NCBI GenBank assembly: GCA_963717455.1
Contig: OY970336.1
Span: forward strand, 3,410,001 to 3,474,000
Source: Bog-473 sp963717455
GTDB taxonomy: Bacteria > Actinomycetota > Acidimicrobiia > Acidimicrobiales > RAAP-2
DNA: 64,000 nucleotides
Direction of reading: 5' to 3'
Below the pieces are notes generated by a model. The model saw only the letters and a program-made list of their open reading frames with translations. It made no database searches and was not told where the DNA came from. Below are positions 1 through 8,717 of this stretch, one piece after another. Position 1 is the first letter of the stretch; each line of letters begins with the position of its first letter. The position numbers and the translations under genes are program-made.

Positions 1-114
1 GGCGCCCGCCTCGCCGGACGGCCCCTGGTGGGCTGCTACTGCCGTGTCTGCCTGGGCCTCCGCTGACGGTTCGGGCTGTCCTGGGGGTTGGTGCTGCGGC
101 TGGGTCTGGGTCAT

Positions 115-1575
115 GTGAGCGGAGGTGACGCCGGGCGCGGGAACCCGGCTGTCCCCCTCGATCCTACCCCCCACCACTACGATTCGCCCGTGCCGCCACG
201 GATCCGTCGCACGCCCTTCCCGCGCTACGAGTGGGGCCCAAAACCCAAGCGGCGCACCGAATTCGGGCTGCTGCTGTACGGCTCGGGGTTGGTCATCGCG
301 CTCTACGTCATCGCCGAGCTGGGGGCCAAGTCGAAGATCCCGGCCGACTTCGGGCCGTTCCTCGGCGTCGTGCTCGGGCTGGCGCTGCTGGCCCACATGG
401 CCAACCGCTGGCTCGTCCCCGACGCCAATGCGGTCATCCTGCCGCTGGCGGCGCTGCTCAACGGGATCGGCTACGTCGTCATCGCGCGCTGGAACCCGGC
501 GCACGCGCGCGAGCAGGCCGCCTGGGCCGCATTCGGCGTCGTGCTCTACGTCGTGACGCTGCTGGTGGTCCAGTACTCGCGGGACCTCGAACGCTACCGC
601 TACCTGTTGCTCCTCCTGGCGGGCATCCTCCTGGTGGCACCGCTGTTCTTCAGCCCCATCAACGGCGCACGGCTCTGGATCCACTTCGGCGGCCTGGAGT
701 TCCAGCCGATCGAGTTCTCGAAGCTCCTGTTGTGCATCTTCTTCGCCTCCTACTTCGCGGAGAACAAGGAGATGCTGTCCATCCCGACGGCCCGCCTGGG
801 GAACCGGCTCATCCTCGACCCGCGCCCGCTGATCCCCCTCCTCGTGGCCTGGGGCGCCGCCATGGCGGTGATCGGCCTCGAGGGCGACATCGGCTTCGCA
901 GCCCTGCTGTTCACCCTCTTCATCGCCATGCTGTGGATCACGACCGGCCGCTTCGGCTACCTGCTCCTCGGCGCGCTGCTCTTCGCCGCCGGGGCGTACA
1001 TCTCGGCGCGCTACTTCGGCCAGGTGCACACCCGGGTCGCCGAATGGCTGAACCCGTGGGCGACGACGACCAACATCAACCAGGGAGGTGCCCAACTCCG
1101 GCTGGGCGAGTTCGGGTTCGGCACGGGCGGCGTCGGGGGCACCGGGCTCGGGTACGACATCCAGGCGGGCAACATCCCGTATCTCACGACCGACATGATC
1201 TTCGCCGCCATCGGCACCGAGATGGGGCTCGTGGGAGCGGTGGCGATCGTGGTCGCCTTCATCCTCCTCATCGGCTCCGGCTTCCGCATCGCCCAGGCGG
1301 CCCGCTCCGACTTCTCGCGGCTCTTGGCCACCGGCCTGACCCTGATCATCGGCTTCCAGGCGTTCTTCATCATGGCGGGTGTCGTGCGGCTGCTCCCCTT
1401 CACGGGGATCACGCTCCCCTTCGTGGCCTACGGCGGCTCGTCGCTGCTGGCCAACTACGTGCTCATCGCGCTGCTGCTGCGCATCTCCGACGAGGGCGCC
1501 AAGACACAGGCGGCGATGCTCGCCGCGGGCTCGGCCGGGACCCCCGGCGAACGCCCGATGGTCCCCGCGGGCTGA
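115..1575 (+). CDS. rodA: SEDS-family peptidoglycan polymerase (RodA/FtsW)
   Basis: Membrane glycosyltransferase that polymerises lipid II in the cytoplasmic membrane, normally with a class B penicillin-binding protein. About ten hydrophobic segments follow a basic N-terminus. Family stretches seen are FQPIEFSKLLL, the loop GTGLGYDIQ and the C-terminal ITLPFVAYGGSSLLAN. The extra N-terminal helices (ILPLAALLNGIGYVV) resemble RodA of actinobacterial pstP-rodA-pbpA-pknAB loci. GTG 115 overlaps the TGA of an upstream frame (ATGTGA at 113-118), which favours this start; GTG 190 is an in-frame alternative just before the first helix. The tail of the upstream gene (bases 1-118) is too short to identify. 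No pbpA follows; the next gene is a convergent aquaporin. RodA rather than FtsW is inferred from the N-terminus. About 486 residues, intact. Confidence 0.88.
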   Translation: MSGGDAGRGNPAVPLDPTPHHYDSPVPPRIRRTPFPRYEWGPKPKRRTEFGLLLYGSGLVIALYVIAELGAKSKIPADFGPFLGVVLGLALLAHMANRWLVPDANAVILPLAALLNGIGYVVIARWNPAHAREQAAWAAFGVVLYVVTLLVVQYSRDLERYRYLLLLLAGILLVAPLFFSPINGARLWIHFGGLEFQPIEFSKLLLCIFFASYFAENKEMLSIPTARLGNRLILDPRPLIPLLVAWGAAMAVIGLEGDIGFAALLFTLFIAMLWITTGRFGYLLLGALLFAAGAYISARYFGQVHTRVAEWLNPWATTTNINQGGAQLRLGEFGFGTGGVGGTGLGYDIQAGNIPYLTTDMIFAAIGTEMGLVGAVAIVVAFILLIGSGFRIAQAARSDFSRLLATGLTLIIGFQAFFIMAGVVRLLPFTGITLPFVAYGGSSLLANYVLIALLLRISDEGAKTQAAMLAAGSAGTPGERPMVPAG

Positions 1576-1622
1576 GTCCGGGCCTCCGGGTCGGCGTGGG
1601 CGGCTGCGGCGAGGCGGAGCGG

Positions 1623-2474
1623 CTAACCCTTGTTCATACCGATGTTCTCCACTTCCGTGAAGAGCGCGCCCTGGGCCGCGCCCGAGCCGGACATGCCGCC
1701 GCCGCGGCCGCGCAGGACGAAGGCGATGGCCACCGCCAGGACGGCGCCGGCGAGGGGGCCGGCGACGTAGACCCAGTAGCCGGTGAAGGTCGTCGAGACC
1801 AGGTCGGGACCGAAGGTGCGGGCCGGGTTCATCGATGCGCCCGAGATGGGGCTGCCCCACAGGCCCGCCAGCGCGATGTAGCCGCCGACCCCGAAGGCGC
1901 CGATGATGCCGACGTTCTGCGCCCCCGACGCGGTGCCCAGGATGACGCTGACGAGGCCCATGGTCAGGATCAGCTCCATCCAGAAGCCCGCCATGTTCGA
2001 GTACCCGTGCGCCACGTAGTTGGAGCCGTAGGAGGCCGACACGTTGATGACCGCACGGAGGAAGAGCGCCGCCAGCGTGGCGCCGAGGAGCTGGGCCACG
2101 ATGTACCCGGGGACGCGTCGCCAGGGGAAGTCCTGGCGCAGGGCGAAGGCGACGGACACCGCCGGGTTGAGGTGCGCGCCGGAGATCTTGCCCATGAAGA
2201 GGATGATCGCCATCACCATCAAGGCCGGCGCGACCACTGCGGCGGTGCGACTGATCTGGCCGGGGAACGCGTGGCCCATCATGCCGCCACCGGCGGCCAC
2301 CAGCACCAGGAAGAAGGTCCCGAGCACCTCGGAGAAGATGCGACGCCACTCCTGGCGGGGATCCTGAAAGTCCGAGATGCGATCGAGGATGCCCTGCTCG
2401 TAGTGCGCCAACGGTCCGAGCACGCTCTGGACCGCCGGCGCTGGGGGTGCCGGTGGGCCGGCAGGACTGGTCAT
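1623..2474 (-). CDS. MIP-family aquaporin / glycerol facilitator
   Basis: Membrane channel for water or small neutral solutes. The 283-residue protein has the two half-helix signatures of the MIP family, LNPAVS near residue 97 and MNPART near residue 210, and six hydrophobic segments. The N-terminal ~45 residues are a hydrophilic, Pro/Ala-rich extension with a charged FQDPRQEWRRIFSEV run before helix 1. The second NPA loop is followed by Arg, as in functional aquaporins. Water versus glycerol selectivity cannot be decided by eye. It is convergent with rodA (47 bp apart) and divergent from the alkyl sulfatase across 229 bp (2475-2703), which must hold both promoters. I see no unambiguous promoter boxes there. 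Confidence 0.88.
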   Translation of the reverse strand: MTSPAGPPAPPAPAVQSVLGPLAHYEQGILDRISDFQDPRQEWRRIFSEVLGTFFLVLVAAGGGMMGHAFPGQISRTAAVVAPALMVMAIILFMGKISGAHLNPAVSVAFALRQDFPWRRVPGYIVAQLLGATLAALFLRAVINVSASYGSNYVAHGYSNMAGFWMELILTMGLVSVILGTASGAQNVGIIGAFGVGGYIALAGLWGSPISGASMNPARTFGPDLVSTTFTGYWVYVAGPLAGAVLAVAIAFVLRGRGGGMSGSGAAQGALFTEVENIGMNKG

Positions 2475-2703
2475 CGCGAGTCGTTCCCCTTCCCCTCGCC
2501 CCCTCTTCTCGGTTTCGCCTCGAGACCGGGGTACGGACGTTTCCCCGAGTCTCGGGCAACCCGTACCGGCGCGTCCTAGGGCCGAAAGTCACTCAAAAAC
2601 CGGCGAAGTCACGGCTCCCCAAGGGGCGAACGCCCCTGGTGCCACCGCCCGTGTTCCCGGAAGATCGAGAGTCGGGACACCCTGACCAGAGGAGCGCGCC
2701 ACC

Positions 2704-4530
2704 ATGCCAGCCGACTTCAGCGACCGGACGGACTTCGAGAACGCCGACCGGGGCTTCATCGCCAGCATCGAGCCCATGACCATCAGTGACGCGCGTGGGC
2801 GCCAGATCTGGGACATGGACGGCTGGGCCTTCCTCGATGGCACCTGCCCCGAGACCGCCAACGCGAGCTTGTGGCGCCAAGGTCAGCTGAACTGTCGCCA
2901 CGGCCTCTACGAGGTCACCGAGGGCATCTACCAGGTGCGCGGCTTCGACCTCTCGAACATGACGCTCGTCGAGAGCGACCACGGCGTCATCGTCATCGAC
3001 CCCCTCGTCTGCCAGGAGACGGCGGCGGCGGCGCTGGCCCTCTACCGCGCCCACCGGGGCGACAGGGCGGTGACGGCGGTCATCTACACCCACGCCCACA
3101 TCGACCACTTCGGGGGCGTGCTCGGCGTCGTCGACCGGGACACCGATGTGCCAATCCTCGCTCCCGAGCACTTCTTGGAGCATGCGGTCTCCGAGAACGT
3201 CTACGCGGGGACGGCGATGCTGCGCCGGGGCTACTACTACGGCGGCGTGACGCTGCCCAAGACCGCCAAGGGCACGTTGGGCATGGGGCTCGGGCCGGCC
3301 GTCTCGACCGGCTCCGTGGGGCTCATCGCCCCCACCCTCGACATCACGAGCACCGGCCAGGAGGAGGTGCTCGACGGCGTCCGCATCGTGTTCCAGTCCA
3401 CGCCCGGGACCGAGTGCCCGGCGGAGATGAACTTCTACTTCCCGGACCACCGAGCCCTGTGCCTGGCCGAGAACGCCACCCACAACCTGCACAACCTCCT
3501 CACGCTGCGGGGCGCCCAGGTGCGCGACCCGCGCATCTGGTCTCGTTACCTCGCCGAGGCCATGGCGCTCTTCGCCCGCCGGTCCGACGTGGCCTTCGCC
3601 TCGCACCACTGGCCGACCTGGGGCGCCGACAACATCATCACCTACCTGGCCGAGCAGCGGGACCTCTACGCGTACCTGCACGACCAGACGCTGCGCCTCA
3701 TGAACCAGGGGTACATCGGCAGCGAGATCGCGGAGATGATCGAGATGCCGCCGGGGCTCGACGCGGCCTGGCACACCCACGGCTACTACGGGTCGGTCAA
3801 CCACAACGTCAAGGCCGTCTACCAGCGCTACCTCGGATGGTACGACGGCAATCCCGCGCACCTGTGGCAGCACCCGCCCGTCGCGGCGGCCGAGCGGTAC
3901 GTGCAGGTGATCGGCGGGGTGGACGCGACGGTGGCCAAGGCGATCTCCTTCCTCGAGAAGGGAGACCTGCGCTTCGCCGCCGAGCTGGCGAGCCACGCCG
4001 TCTTCGCCGCCCCCGACAGCGAGACGGCCCGCCAGGTGCTCCACACGGCGCTGACCGAGCTCGGCTACGGGTCGGAGTGCGCCACGTGGCGCAACTGCTT
4101 CCTGATCGGCGCCCAGGAGCTGTTCCACGAGATCGAGCACACCGAGGTCAGCTCGGCCGGGATGGCGCCCGCCCTCACCGTCACCCAGCTCTTCGACGCC
4201 ATCGCCATCCGGATCAACGGGCCCAAGGCGTGGAACGAGCACCTGCGCGTCAACTGGACGGTCACGGGGGACGAGGCCGGCGGCCCAGGCTCAGGGTCAG
4301 GGTCAGGGCACTACAGGATGGAGCTGAGCAACGGTGCCCTCATCCACTTCCCCACGACCGTGCGCGAGGAGGCGGACCTGACCGTGAGGTTGACCAAGGC
4401 CCAGCTGATCGGCCTGCTCCTCCAGGGGCAGACGGACGGGGTCGAGATGTCGGGCGATCCGGGCGTCCTGGCGACCCTGGTCGGCCTCCTCGACACCCCG
4501 GACCCCGACTTCGCCGTGGTCACCCCGTAG
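2704..4530 (+). CDS. Alkyl sulfatase, metallo-beta-lactamase type (SdsA/BDS1 family)
   Basis: Predicted to hydrolyse alkyl sulfate esters to alcohol plus sulfate with a dinuclear zinc centre. The 608-residue protein has the family order: N-terminal metallo-beta-lactamase domain with THAHIDHFGG (about residues 130-139), later ligands in the AENATHNLHN stretch and SHHWPTWG, a helical dimerisation region (SVNHNVKAVYQRYLGWYDGNP), and a C-terminal SCP2-like lipid-binding domain (about 490-608). No Sec or Tat signal is visible, so it is probably cytosolic, unlike some exported homologues. A good ribosome site (AGAGGA) lies about 10 bases before ATG 2704. A GSGSGSG linker sits in the C-terminal domain near residue 530. 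The family is clear; the natural substrate is not. Confidence 0.9.
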   Translation: MPADFSDRTDFENADRGFIASIEPMTISDARGRQIWDMDGWAFLDGTCPETANASLWRQGQLNCRHGLYEVTEGIYQVRGFDLSNMTLVESDHGVIVIDPLVCQETAAAALALYRAHRGDRAVTAVIYTHAHIDHFGGVLGVVDRDTDVPILAPEHFLEHAVSENVYAGTAMLRRGYYYGGVTLPKTAKGTLGMGLGPAVSTGSVGLIAPTLDITSTGQEEVLDGVRIVFQSTPGTECPAEMNFYFPDHRALCLAENATHNLHNLLTLRGAQVRDPRIWSRYLAEAMALFARRSDVAFASHHWPTWGADNIITYLAEQRDLYAYLHDQTLRLMNQGYIGSEIAEMIEMPPGLDAAWHTHGYYGSVNHNVKAVYQRYLGWYDGNPAHLWQHPPVAAAERYVQVIGGVDATVAKAISFLEKGDLRFAAELASHAVFAAPDSETARQVLHTALTELGYGSECATWRNCFLIGAQELFHEIEHTEVSSAGMAPALTVTQLFDAIAIRINGPKAWNEHLRVNWTVTGDEAGGPGSGSGSGHYRMELSNGALIHFPTTVREEADLTVRLTKAQLIGLLLQGQTDGVEMSGDPGVLATLVGLLDTPDPDFAVVTP

Positions 4531-4549
4531 GGGCCCCCGGCGCCGGACG

Positions 4550-4897
4550 TCAGGTCTCCACGGGAGTCGAGCCGCCGGCCACCTCGTAGGACCACAACTC
4601 CGACGCCACGGACACGGGCCCACCGTGGGGCGAGGGGCGGTCGGCGCCGGCGTGGCCGTGGGCGAAGGCCGGCGAGGAGACCCATTGCCGGAACGAGTCC
4701 TCGTCACGCCAGCGGGTGACGACGAGCCACTGGCGGCGGTCGTCGGTGGGCCGCAGCAGCTCGAAGCCCTCGAAGCCCTCCTGGTCGTCCACGGCGCCGG
4801 CCCGGGCGGCGAAGCGACGCGCGAGCTCGTCGCCGGCGTCGGCAGGCACCGTGATGGCGTTGATCTTGATGACGGTCGGTCTCTTACCAGCGGTCAT
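4550..4897 (-). CDS. Antibiotic biosynthesis monooxygenase (ABM)-fold protein
   Basis: Small 115-residue ferredoxin-like protein of the ABM superfamily, which includes haem-degrading MhuD/IsdG enzymes and cofactor-free monooxygenases. Evidence is the opening VIKINAITVPADAGDELARRF, the core GFEGFELLRPTDDRRQWLVVTRW, then DEDSFRQWVSSPAF and a His/Gly-rich loop GHAGADRPSPHGG. Residues Asn-7 of the domain (KINAI) and the WRDEDSFRQW run match the MhuD/HmoB pattern. Haem degradation is a plausible role but unproven. It is convergent with the alkyl sulfatase, 19 bp away. The C-terminal SELWSYEVAGG strand is typical. Confidence 0.75.
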   Translation of the reverse strand: MTAGKRPTVIKINAITVPADAGDELARRFAARAGAVDDQEGFEGFELLRPTDDRRQWLVVTRWRDEDSFRQWVSSPAFAHGHAGADRPSPHGGPVSVASELWSYEVAGGSTPVET

Positions 4898-5236
4898 GGC
4901 ACCTCACCAGGAATCTCGTCTGTGACCGATCTTGCCAGGTCCGGCCCTGCTCTCGCCTCCACCGCTGAAGGTCGACCGCACCACCCTCTAACCCCGAATG
5001 CCGTGCATGGGTGCCCTTCGGCACCATGGTGCTACCCGGAGGCCCGAAGAAGCGCACGTTTTGGGCTACCCCAGGGGGAGACGCCCGCGGACTCTCCACC
5101 ACGAGTTGGCAGACGCCTCCGTGAGTTCTCGCCCTTGAAGAAGCGGCGTGCGGAGCGCGGTGCTTGCAACGGTTGAGCTCGCCTGGAACGGCCCGATCCG
5201 GACACCTTCGCTCGAAGTCGTGCATGTCGCTGGGGC
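4898..5236. other. Intergenic region without a supported gene
   Basis: A 339-bp gap between the ABM gene (reading left) and the Clp_N gene (ending here). It holds a short perfect hairpin, GGTGCC-cttc-GGCACC at 5010-5025, without a T tract. No convincing frame, tRNA or riboswitch was seen. The promoter of the ABM gene must lie at its left end. Confidence 0.4.
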
Positions 5237-5749
5237 TCAGCTGTCGGGCGTGACCGCATCCAATCGGCGCCGAACCTCCGACGTGTTCACGCCGAGAGCG
5301 CCCAGCAGCACCGCCGCAGGATCTGGTGGTTGGAGCGTGAGGATCTGGGCCAGCACCTGCTGGGCCGTGACCTGTGTCTTCCGGCGATTGGGCTTGACCG
5401 CTCCCTCAAGCACTTTCTTTGCCGCGGGCGTCATGCGGAGGCGGTCTTCTTGCGCGACGTCTCTGATCCTCGGCTTCTTCGGCACGGCGCGCATCGGCAG
5501 TGGGGGCGCGTCGGTGCCGGACCCCATGCCCAGGGCAGCCAGGGCTTCGTGATCAAGCGAGTCAAGGGCCTGGCGAGCTTGCTGCAGGCTCACGCCCAAC
5601 ACGACTTCGATCGAGGCATCCTCCAACAAGGCGAGCAAGATGTGATCGGTGCCAGTTCGGCGATCACCTCGGCGACGAGCCTCCTCACTGGCCCGCAAAT
5701 AGATGGCCCAGACGTGAAGCACCTCTGGCACAACGGATTCGGTGGTCAT
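5237..5749 (-). CDS. Stand-alone Clp N-terminal (Clp_N) domain protein
   Basis: 170-residue cytosolic protein resembling the N-terminal adaptor/substrate-binding domain of ClpA/ClpC, without any AAA+ ATPase module. The Clp_N signature TGTDHILLALLEDAS appears near residue 37. A second half-repeat-like helical part (MTPAAKKVLEGAV...TAQQVLAQIL...AAVLLGALGVNTSEVRRRL) is also typical, so both Clp repeats seem present. ATG 5749 overlaps the TGA of the upstream HTH gene (ATGA), so the two are translationally coupled. Stand-alone Clp_N proteins are common in actinobacteria, often next to a small HTH gene. A role in modulating ClpC or sensing damaged protein is inference only. Confidence 0.75.
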   Translation of the reverse strand: MTTESVVPEVLHVWAIYLRASEEARRRGDRRTGTDHILLALLEDASIEVVLGVSLQQARQALDSLDHEALAALGMGSGTDAPPLPMRAVPKKPRIRDVAQEDRLRMTPAAKKVLEGAVKPNRRKTQVTAQQVLAQILTLQPPDPAAVLLGALGVNTSEVRRRLDAVTPDS

Positions 5750-5958
5750 GATGACTCCTTGTTGTATTTCGTGTGCACGGATTGGCGGGTGACGCCCAAA
5801 GCGTCTCCGATCTGCTGCCACGACCAGCCCTTTTCCCGGGCCGACGCGACGTGGTTCGCTTCGACCCTCTCAGCCAGGCGATGGAGCGCCAACGAGGCGC
5901 GAAGCCCAATGGCCGGGTCATCCGACGAGAGATTCACGCTGAGTTCTTCGATGTCCAT
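5746..5958 (-). CDS. Small helix-turn-helix regulator coupled to Clp_N protein
   Basis: 70-residue DNA-binding protein. The C-terminal half holds the HTH: KGWSWQQIGDALGVTRQSVHTKY, with the recognition helix TRQSVHTKY. The N-terminal half (IGLRASLALHRLAERVEANHV) is a predicted helix. ATG 5958 was chosen because a strong promoter places transcription start at or beside it; a longer frame runs upstream to 6045 but would read through that promoter. The stop overlaps the start of the Clp_N gene by ATGA. Two 18-bp dyad repeats cover the promoter, which suggests autoregulation (see the operator entry). Confidence 0.78.
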   Translation of the reverse strand: MDIEELSVNLSSDDPAIGLRASLALHRLAERVEANHVASAREKGWSWQQIGDALGVTRQSVHTKYNKESS

Positions 5959-5961
5959 GCC

Positions 5962-6006
5962 TGTCAATATAGACTGACATCCGTGCTGTGTCAACCTAAA
6001 CTGACA
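5962..6006 (-). promoter_or_regulatory. Leaderless promoter with two dyad operators
   Basis: Read on the minus strand, TTGACA (5989-5994) and TATATT (5966-5971) are separated by exactly 17 bp, a near-consensus sigma-70-type promoter. Only 7 bases separate the -10 box from ATG 5958, so the mRNA should be leaderless or nearly so. Two 18-bp copies of TGTCAGTyTAkrTTGACA (5962-5979 and 5989-6006), each a TGTCA-N8-TGACA dyad, overlap the -10 and -35 boxes. Their centres are 27 bp apart. This is the layout of an operator pair bound by a repressor, most simply the HTH protein encoded just downstream. Confidence 0.8.
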
Positions 6007-6118
6007 CGGCAGATCGCACACCGGAGTGCCCCAGATCGCCTTCATCGCATCAGGATGGTGGGACAGTTTCGTAACTCCAGGATCCGTTGGCAGGTAGGCC
6101 CTCCACTCGACCTCATGG

Positions 6119-6790
6119 TCAGGATGACGGCCGAGCGAACCGCAGCAAGACCTTCTCCCGGGTGTAGTAGTCCAACCACACGAGGAGATCCCTCTGATGG
6201 TGGTGCCCGAGTCGATGCGCCGAAACCGGGACGAAACCCAGCTTCAAGTTGGCCACCGATACGAAGAAGCCCGTGTCCTCGAAGACACGCGTGACTTCGT
6301 CGAGGTCGTAGAGCCGCGGAAGGCCGAGCTCGACTGCGTTCTCCGCGTACCACGCCGACATCAACGGACTCCCCGCATGGACGCCGATGACCGCGAAGTA
6401 CGACCCGCCTGGCTTCAAGGCGCCAAAGAGACCGGCCGCATGGGCGGAGAGGTCCTCCACCAAGTAGAGGACCTCGTGGCTGAAGGCCACATCGAAGTCG
6501 CCCCAATCTCTTGGCACTGTGTCGGCAACCTCGAACCTGAGCGGCCTGTCTCCGGCGAGACGGCGGGCATCTCTTATGGCACCCGAGGCTGGGTCGTACC
6601 CATGGCCCTCGGCGATGCCCGCGGCATCGACGAGGAGGCGCAGGAAGCCCCCTCGGTTGCAGCCGGCGTCGAGCACCCGCCTCCCCGCCAGGTCGGTGTC
6701 GATGGTGTCGAGCATCGCCTTCCAAATGAAGCCGTGCTCGTCTTGCATGGCCTCGTCCTCAGCGGCGCCACGCCAGTATGAGGGACTCAT
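6119..6790 (-). CDS. SAM-dependent methyltransferase (class I)
   Basis: 223-residue protein with a Rossmann-fold methyltransferase core. Motif I is VLDAGCNRGGFLRLL near residue 40, followed by acidic position GYDPAS, then DFDVAFSHEVLYLVEDL (motif IV region) and LKPGGSYFAVIG (post-motif III). The substrate is unknown. The C-terminus (LLVWLDYYTREKVLLRF) is typical of small-molecule methyltransferases. It stands alone: the HTH gene promoter lies 160 bp beyond its 3' end, and a 217-bp gap (6791-7007) with no supported feature lies upstream. Confidence 0.75.
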   Translation of the reverse strand: MSPSYWRGAAEDEAMQDEHGFIWKAMLDTIDTDLAGRRVLDAGCNRGGFLRLLVDAAGIAEGHGYDPASGAIRDARRLAGDRPLRFEVADTVPRDWGDFDVAFSHEVLYLVEDLSAHAAGLFGALKPGGSYFAVIGVHAGSPLMSAWYAENAVELGLPRLYDLDEVTRVFEDTGFFVSVANLKLGFVPVSAHRLGHHHQRDLLVWLDYYTREKVLLRFARPSS

Positions 6791-7007
6791 GGAGGCACCC
6801 TACGTCGCCTGTGGGCTCGGCTAACTCTATGGACGGAGGTCGAGGCCGGCCGACGCGAGGGTGTCCCGAACGCCCCGCACCGGTCAGGCGATAGGCATCC
6901 GGTTCGTGCCTGATTGCTCAGCGCTCCATCGCATTCCTATTGATGACGGTCAAGGCCCGATCTGAACAGATCTTCCGCCGGTTGCGCCGCGGCGGTGCGG
7001 TGCCGAG

Positions 7008-7538
7008 TCAGGGCGCCTCAATGGGGGCGAGGTCGCCGAGGTCCTCGAGCAACCGCTCGTCGACCAGGATCGGCGCCGGCACGGGCATGCGCAGGGCGAG
7101 CACGATCCCGTCCGAGGGGCGGCAGTCGACTCGCTCGCGCCCGCCCGGCGTCATCAGGTCGAGCTCGGCCAGGAGTGTCCCCTCCTCGCGGCCCACGAGG
7201 CGCACCGCGATCACGTCGATGCGGGCCCGCTGGAGCACCTGCATGAACAGCTCGTGCGTCATCGGCCGGCGACCCTCCATCCGGCGCAGCGCCTGCGCGA
7301 TCGCGGTCCCCTCGGGGAGGCCGACCGGGAAGACGAGCTCGCGCATCGGGGGCTCCGACTCCACCAGCGTGACGGCGGGGAACTGCGAGGGCAGGTCGAG
7401 CGACACGTCCTCGACGTCCATGACCCGGAACGTGGCGTAGACCGGGGACGGCGACTCGGCAGAGGGGGCCTCCGGCACCGGGGCCGTCCCGCCAGCCACC
7501 TCTGCGTCCGCCTCGAGCTGCGGTCCCACGTCGGTCAC
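7008..7538 (-). CDS. Bifunctional nuclease family protein (DUF151)
   Basis: 176-residue protein with a BFN/DUF151 domain over the C-terminal two thirds: VTLVESEPPMRELVFPVGLPEG, EGRRPMTHELFMQVLQ and CRPSDGIVLALRMPVPAPILVDE are family landmarks. Members have been linked to DNA/RNA nuclease activity; the physiological role is poorly defined. The N-terminal ~40 residues are acidic and Pro/Ala-rich. GTG 7538 overlaps the TGA of the upstream rodA (GTGA), so it is probably co-transcribed with it. Intact. Confidence 0.82.
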   Translation of the reverse strand: MTDVGPQLEADAEVAGGTAPVPEAPSAESPSPVYATFRVMDVEDVSLDLPSQFPAVTLVESEPPMRELVFPVGLPEGTAIAQALRRMEGRRPMTHELFMQVLQRARIDVIAVRLVGREEGTLLAELDLMTPGGRERVDCRPSDGIVLALRMPVPAPILVDERLLEDLGDLAPIEAP

Positions 7539-8688
7539 CTGAATTTCCGGCGTGCGCCCACACTGAGGGCCAGGCCCACAGCACCGAAGAACACCAGCAC
7601 GGCCGTCCCGCCGTAGCTGACGAAGGGCAGCGGGATCCCGGTGATCGGCATGATGCCCATCGTCATCCCCGCGTTCTGGAACACGCTGAAGGCGATGAAG
7701 GCGAACAGCCCCGCGCAGATCAGGCGGCCGAAGATGTCCCGGGCGACCACGGCGGCGTGCAAGACCCGCCATGCGATGACGCCGAGCAGCGACAGCAGCC
7801 CGACCGACCCGACGAAGCCGAGTTGCTCGGCCACCGCCGTAAAGATGAAGTCGGTCTGCTGCTCGGGCACGTAGCCGAGGTTCGTCTGCACCCCATGGCC
7901 GATCCCCGAGCCGAACAGCCCCCCCGATCCGATCGCGATCTTCGCCTGTTGCGTGTTGTAGATGGTCGAGCTGCACGTAGGGGTTGTTGCTGTGCGCGTT
8001 CGGGTTCAAGAAAGTGGTGAGCCGGGCGATCTGGTAGTGGTGCAGGAAGCCACCCTCAATGGCGACAAGCGCCACCAGCACCGTGGCGACGAGGAGCATG
8101 ACGAGGATCCGGATCGGCAGGCCCGCCACCGCCAGCAAGACCAGCAGGACGATCACCATGATGATGGCGGTACCGAGGTCCGGCTGGAGGAGCACCAGCA
8201 CGATCGGGATCCCCGCCATGATCAGCAGGCGGAAGACGTCACGCCAGGCCAGCCCGTCCGCGTCGCGCGCGTGCACAGTACGACGCCACCGCCAGGATCA
8301 GCGCCAGGACGGAGAACTCCGATGGCTGCAACTGCAGGGGGCCGATGCTGAACCAGCGCGCCGCCCCCTGAGCGCTGCTGCCCACGACGAACACGCCCAT
8401 CAGGGCGAGGACGGTCAACCAGTAGATGACCGTGGCCACCGGCTCGAGGCGGCGGTAGTCGAACAGCGCCACCACGACCATCGTGATGAATCCCAGGACG
8501 ACGAAGAGCCCCTGCTTCTTGAGGAAGGTCTTGGGGTCGTCCCCCTGCGCCAGGAGCGAGCCTCGAGTGGCGGTGTAGACCATGACCACGCCGATGGTGG
8601 CCACCATCAGCGTGGCCAGGACCAGGATCCAGTCGAACGGGGGCACGTTGCGCCGGGCGTCAACGTGTGTTCGGGCGAGTGTGGTCAT
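7535..8688 (-). CDS. rodA: Rod-shape SEDS polymerase RodA (two frameshifts)
   Basis: Second lipid II polymerase in the window, close to the elongasome RodA of mre-type clusters. After ATG 8688 come PPFDWILVLATLMVATIGVV and the family stretches IGPLQLQPSEFSVL, LLQPDLGTAI, GSGIGHGVQTNLGYVPEQQTDFIF and ITGIPLPFVSYGGTAVL. Two single-base insertions break the frame. One lies near 8262-8270. The other is near 7967, where dropping one G restores NPYVQLTIYNTQQAKIAIG. With both corrected the protein is about 383 residues, normal for RodA. The stop overlaps the DUF151 gene. I read the breaks as sequence errors because the protein on both sides is perfectly conserved. Confidence 0.85.
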
Positions 8689-8717
8689 AACGCGGATTCG
8701 GGGACAGAATACCGGCC

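Noticed and set aside
231..2579. A 782-residue open frame across rodA and aquaporin
   Set aside because: Arg/Pro/Ala-rich translation overlapping two well-supported genes in other frames; such frames arise from GC-rich codon bias.
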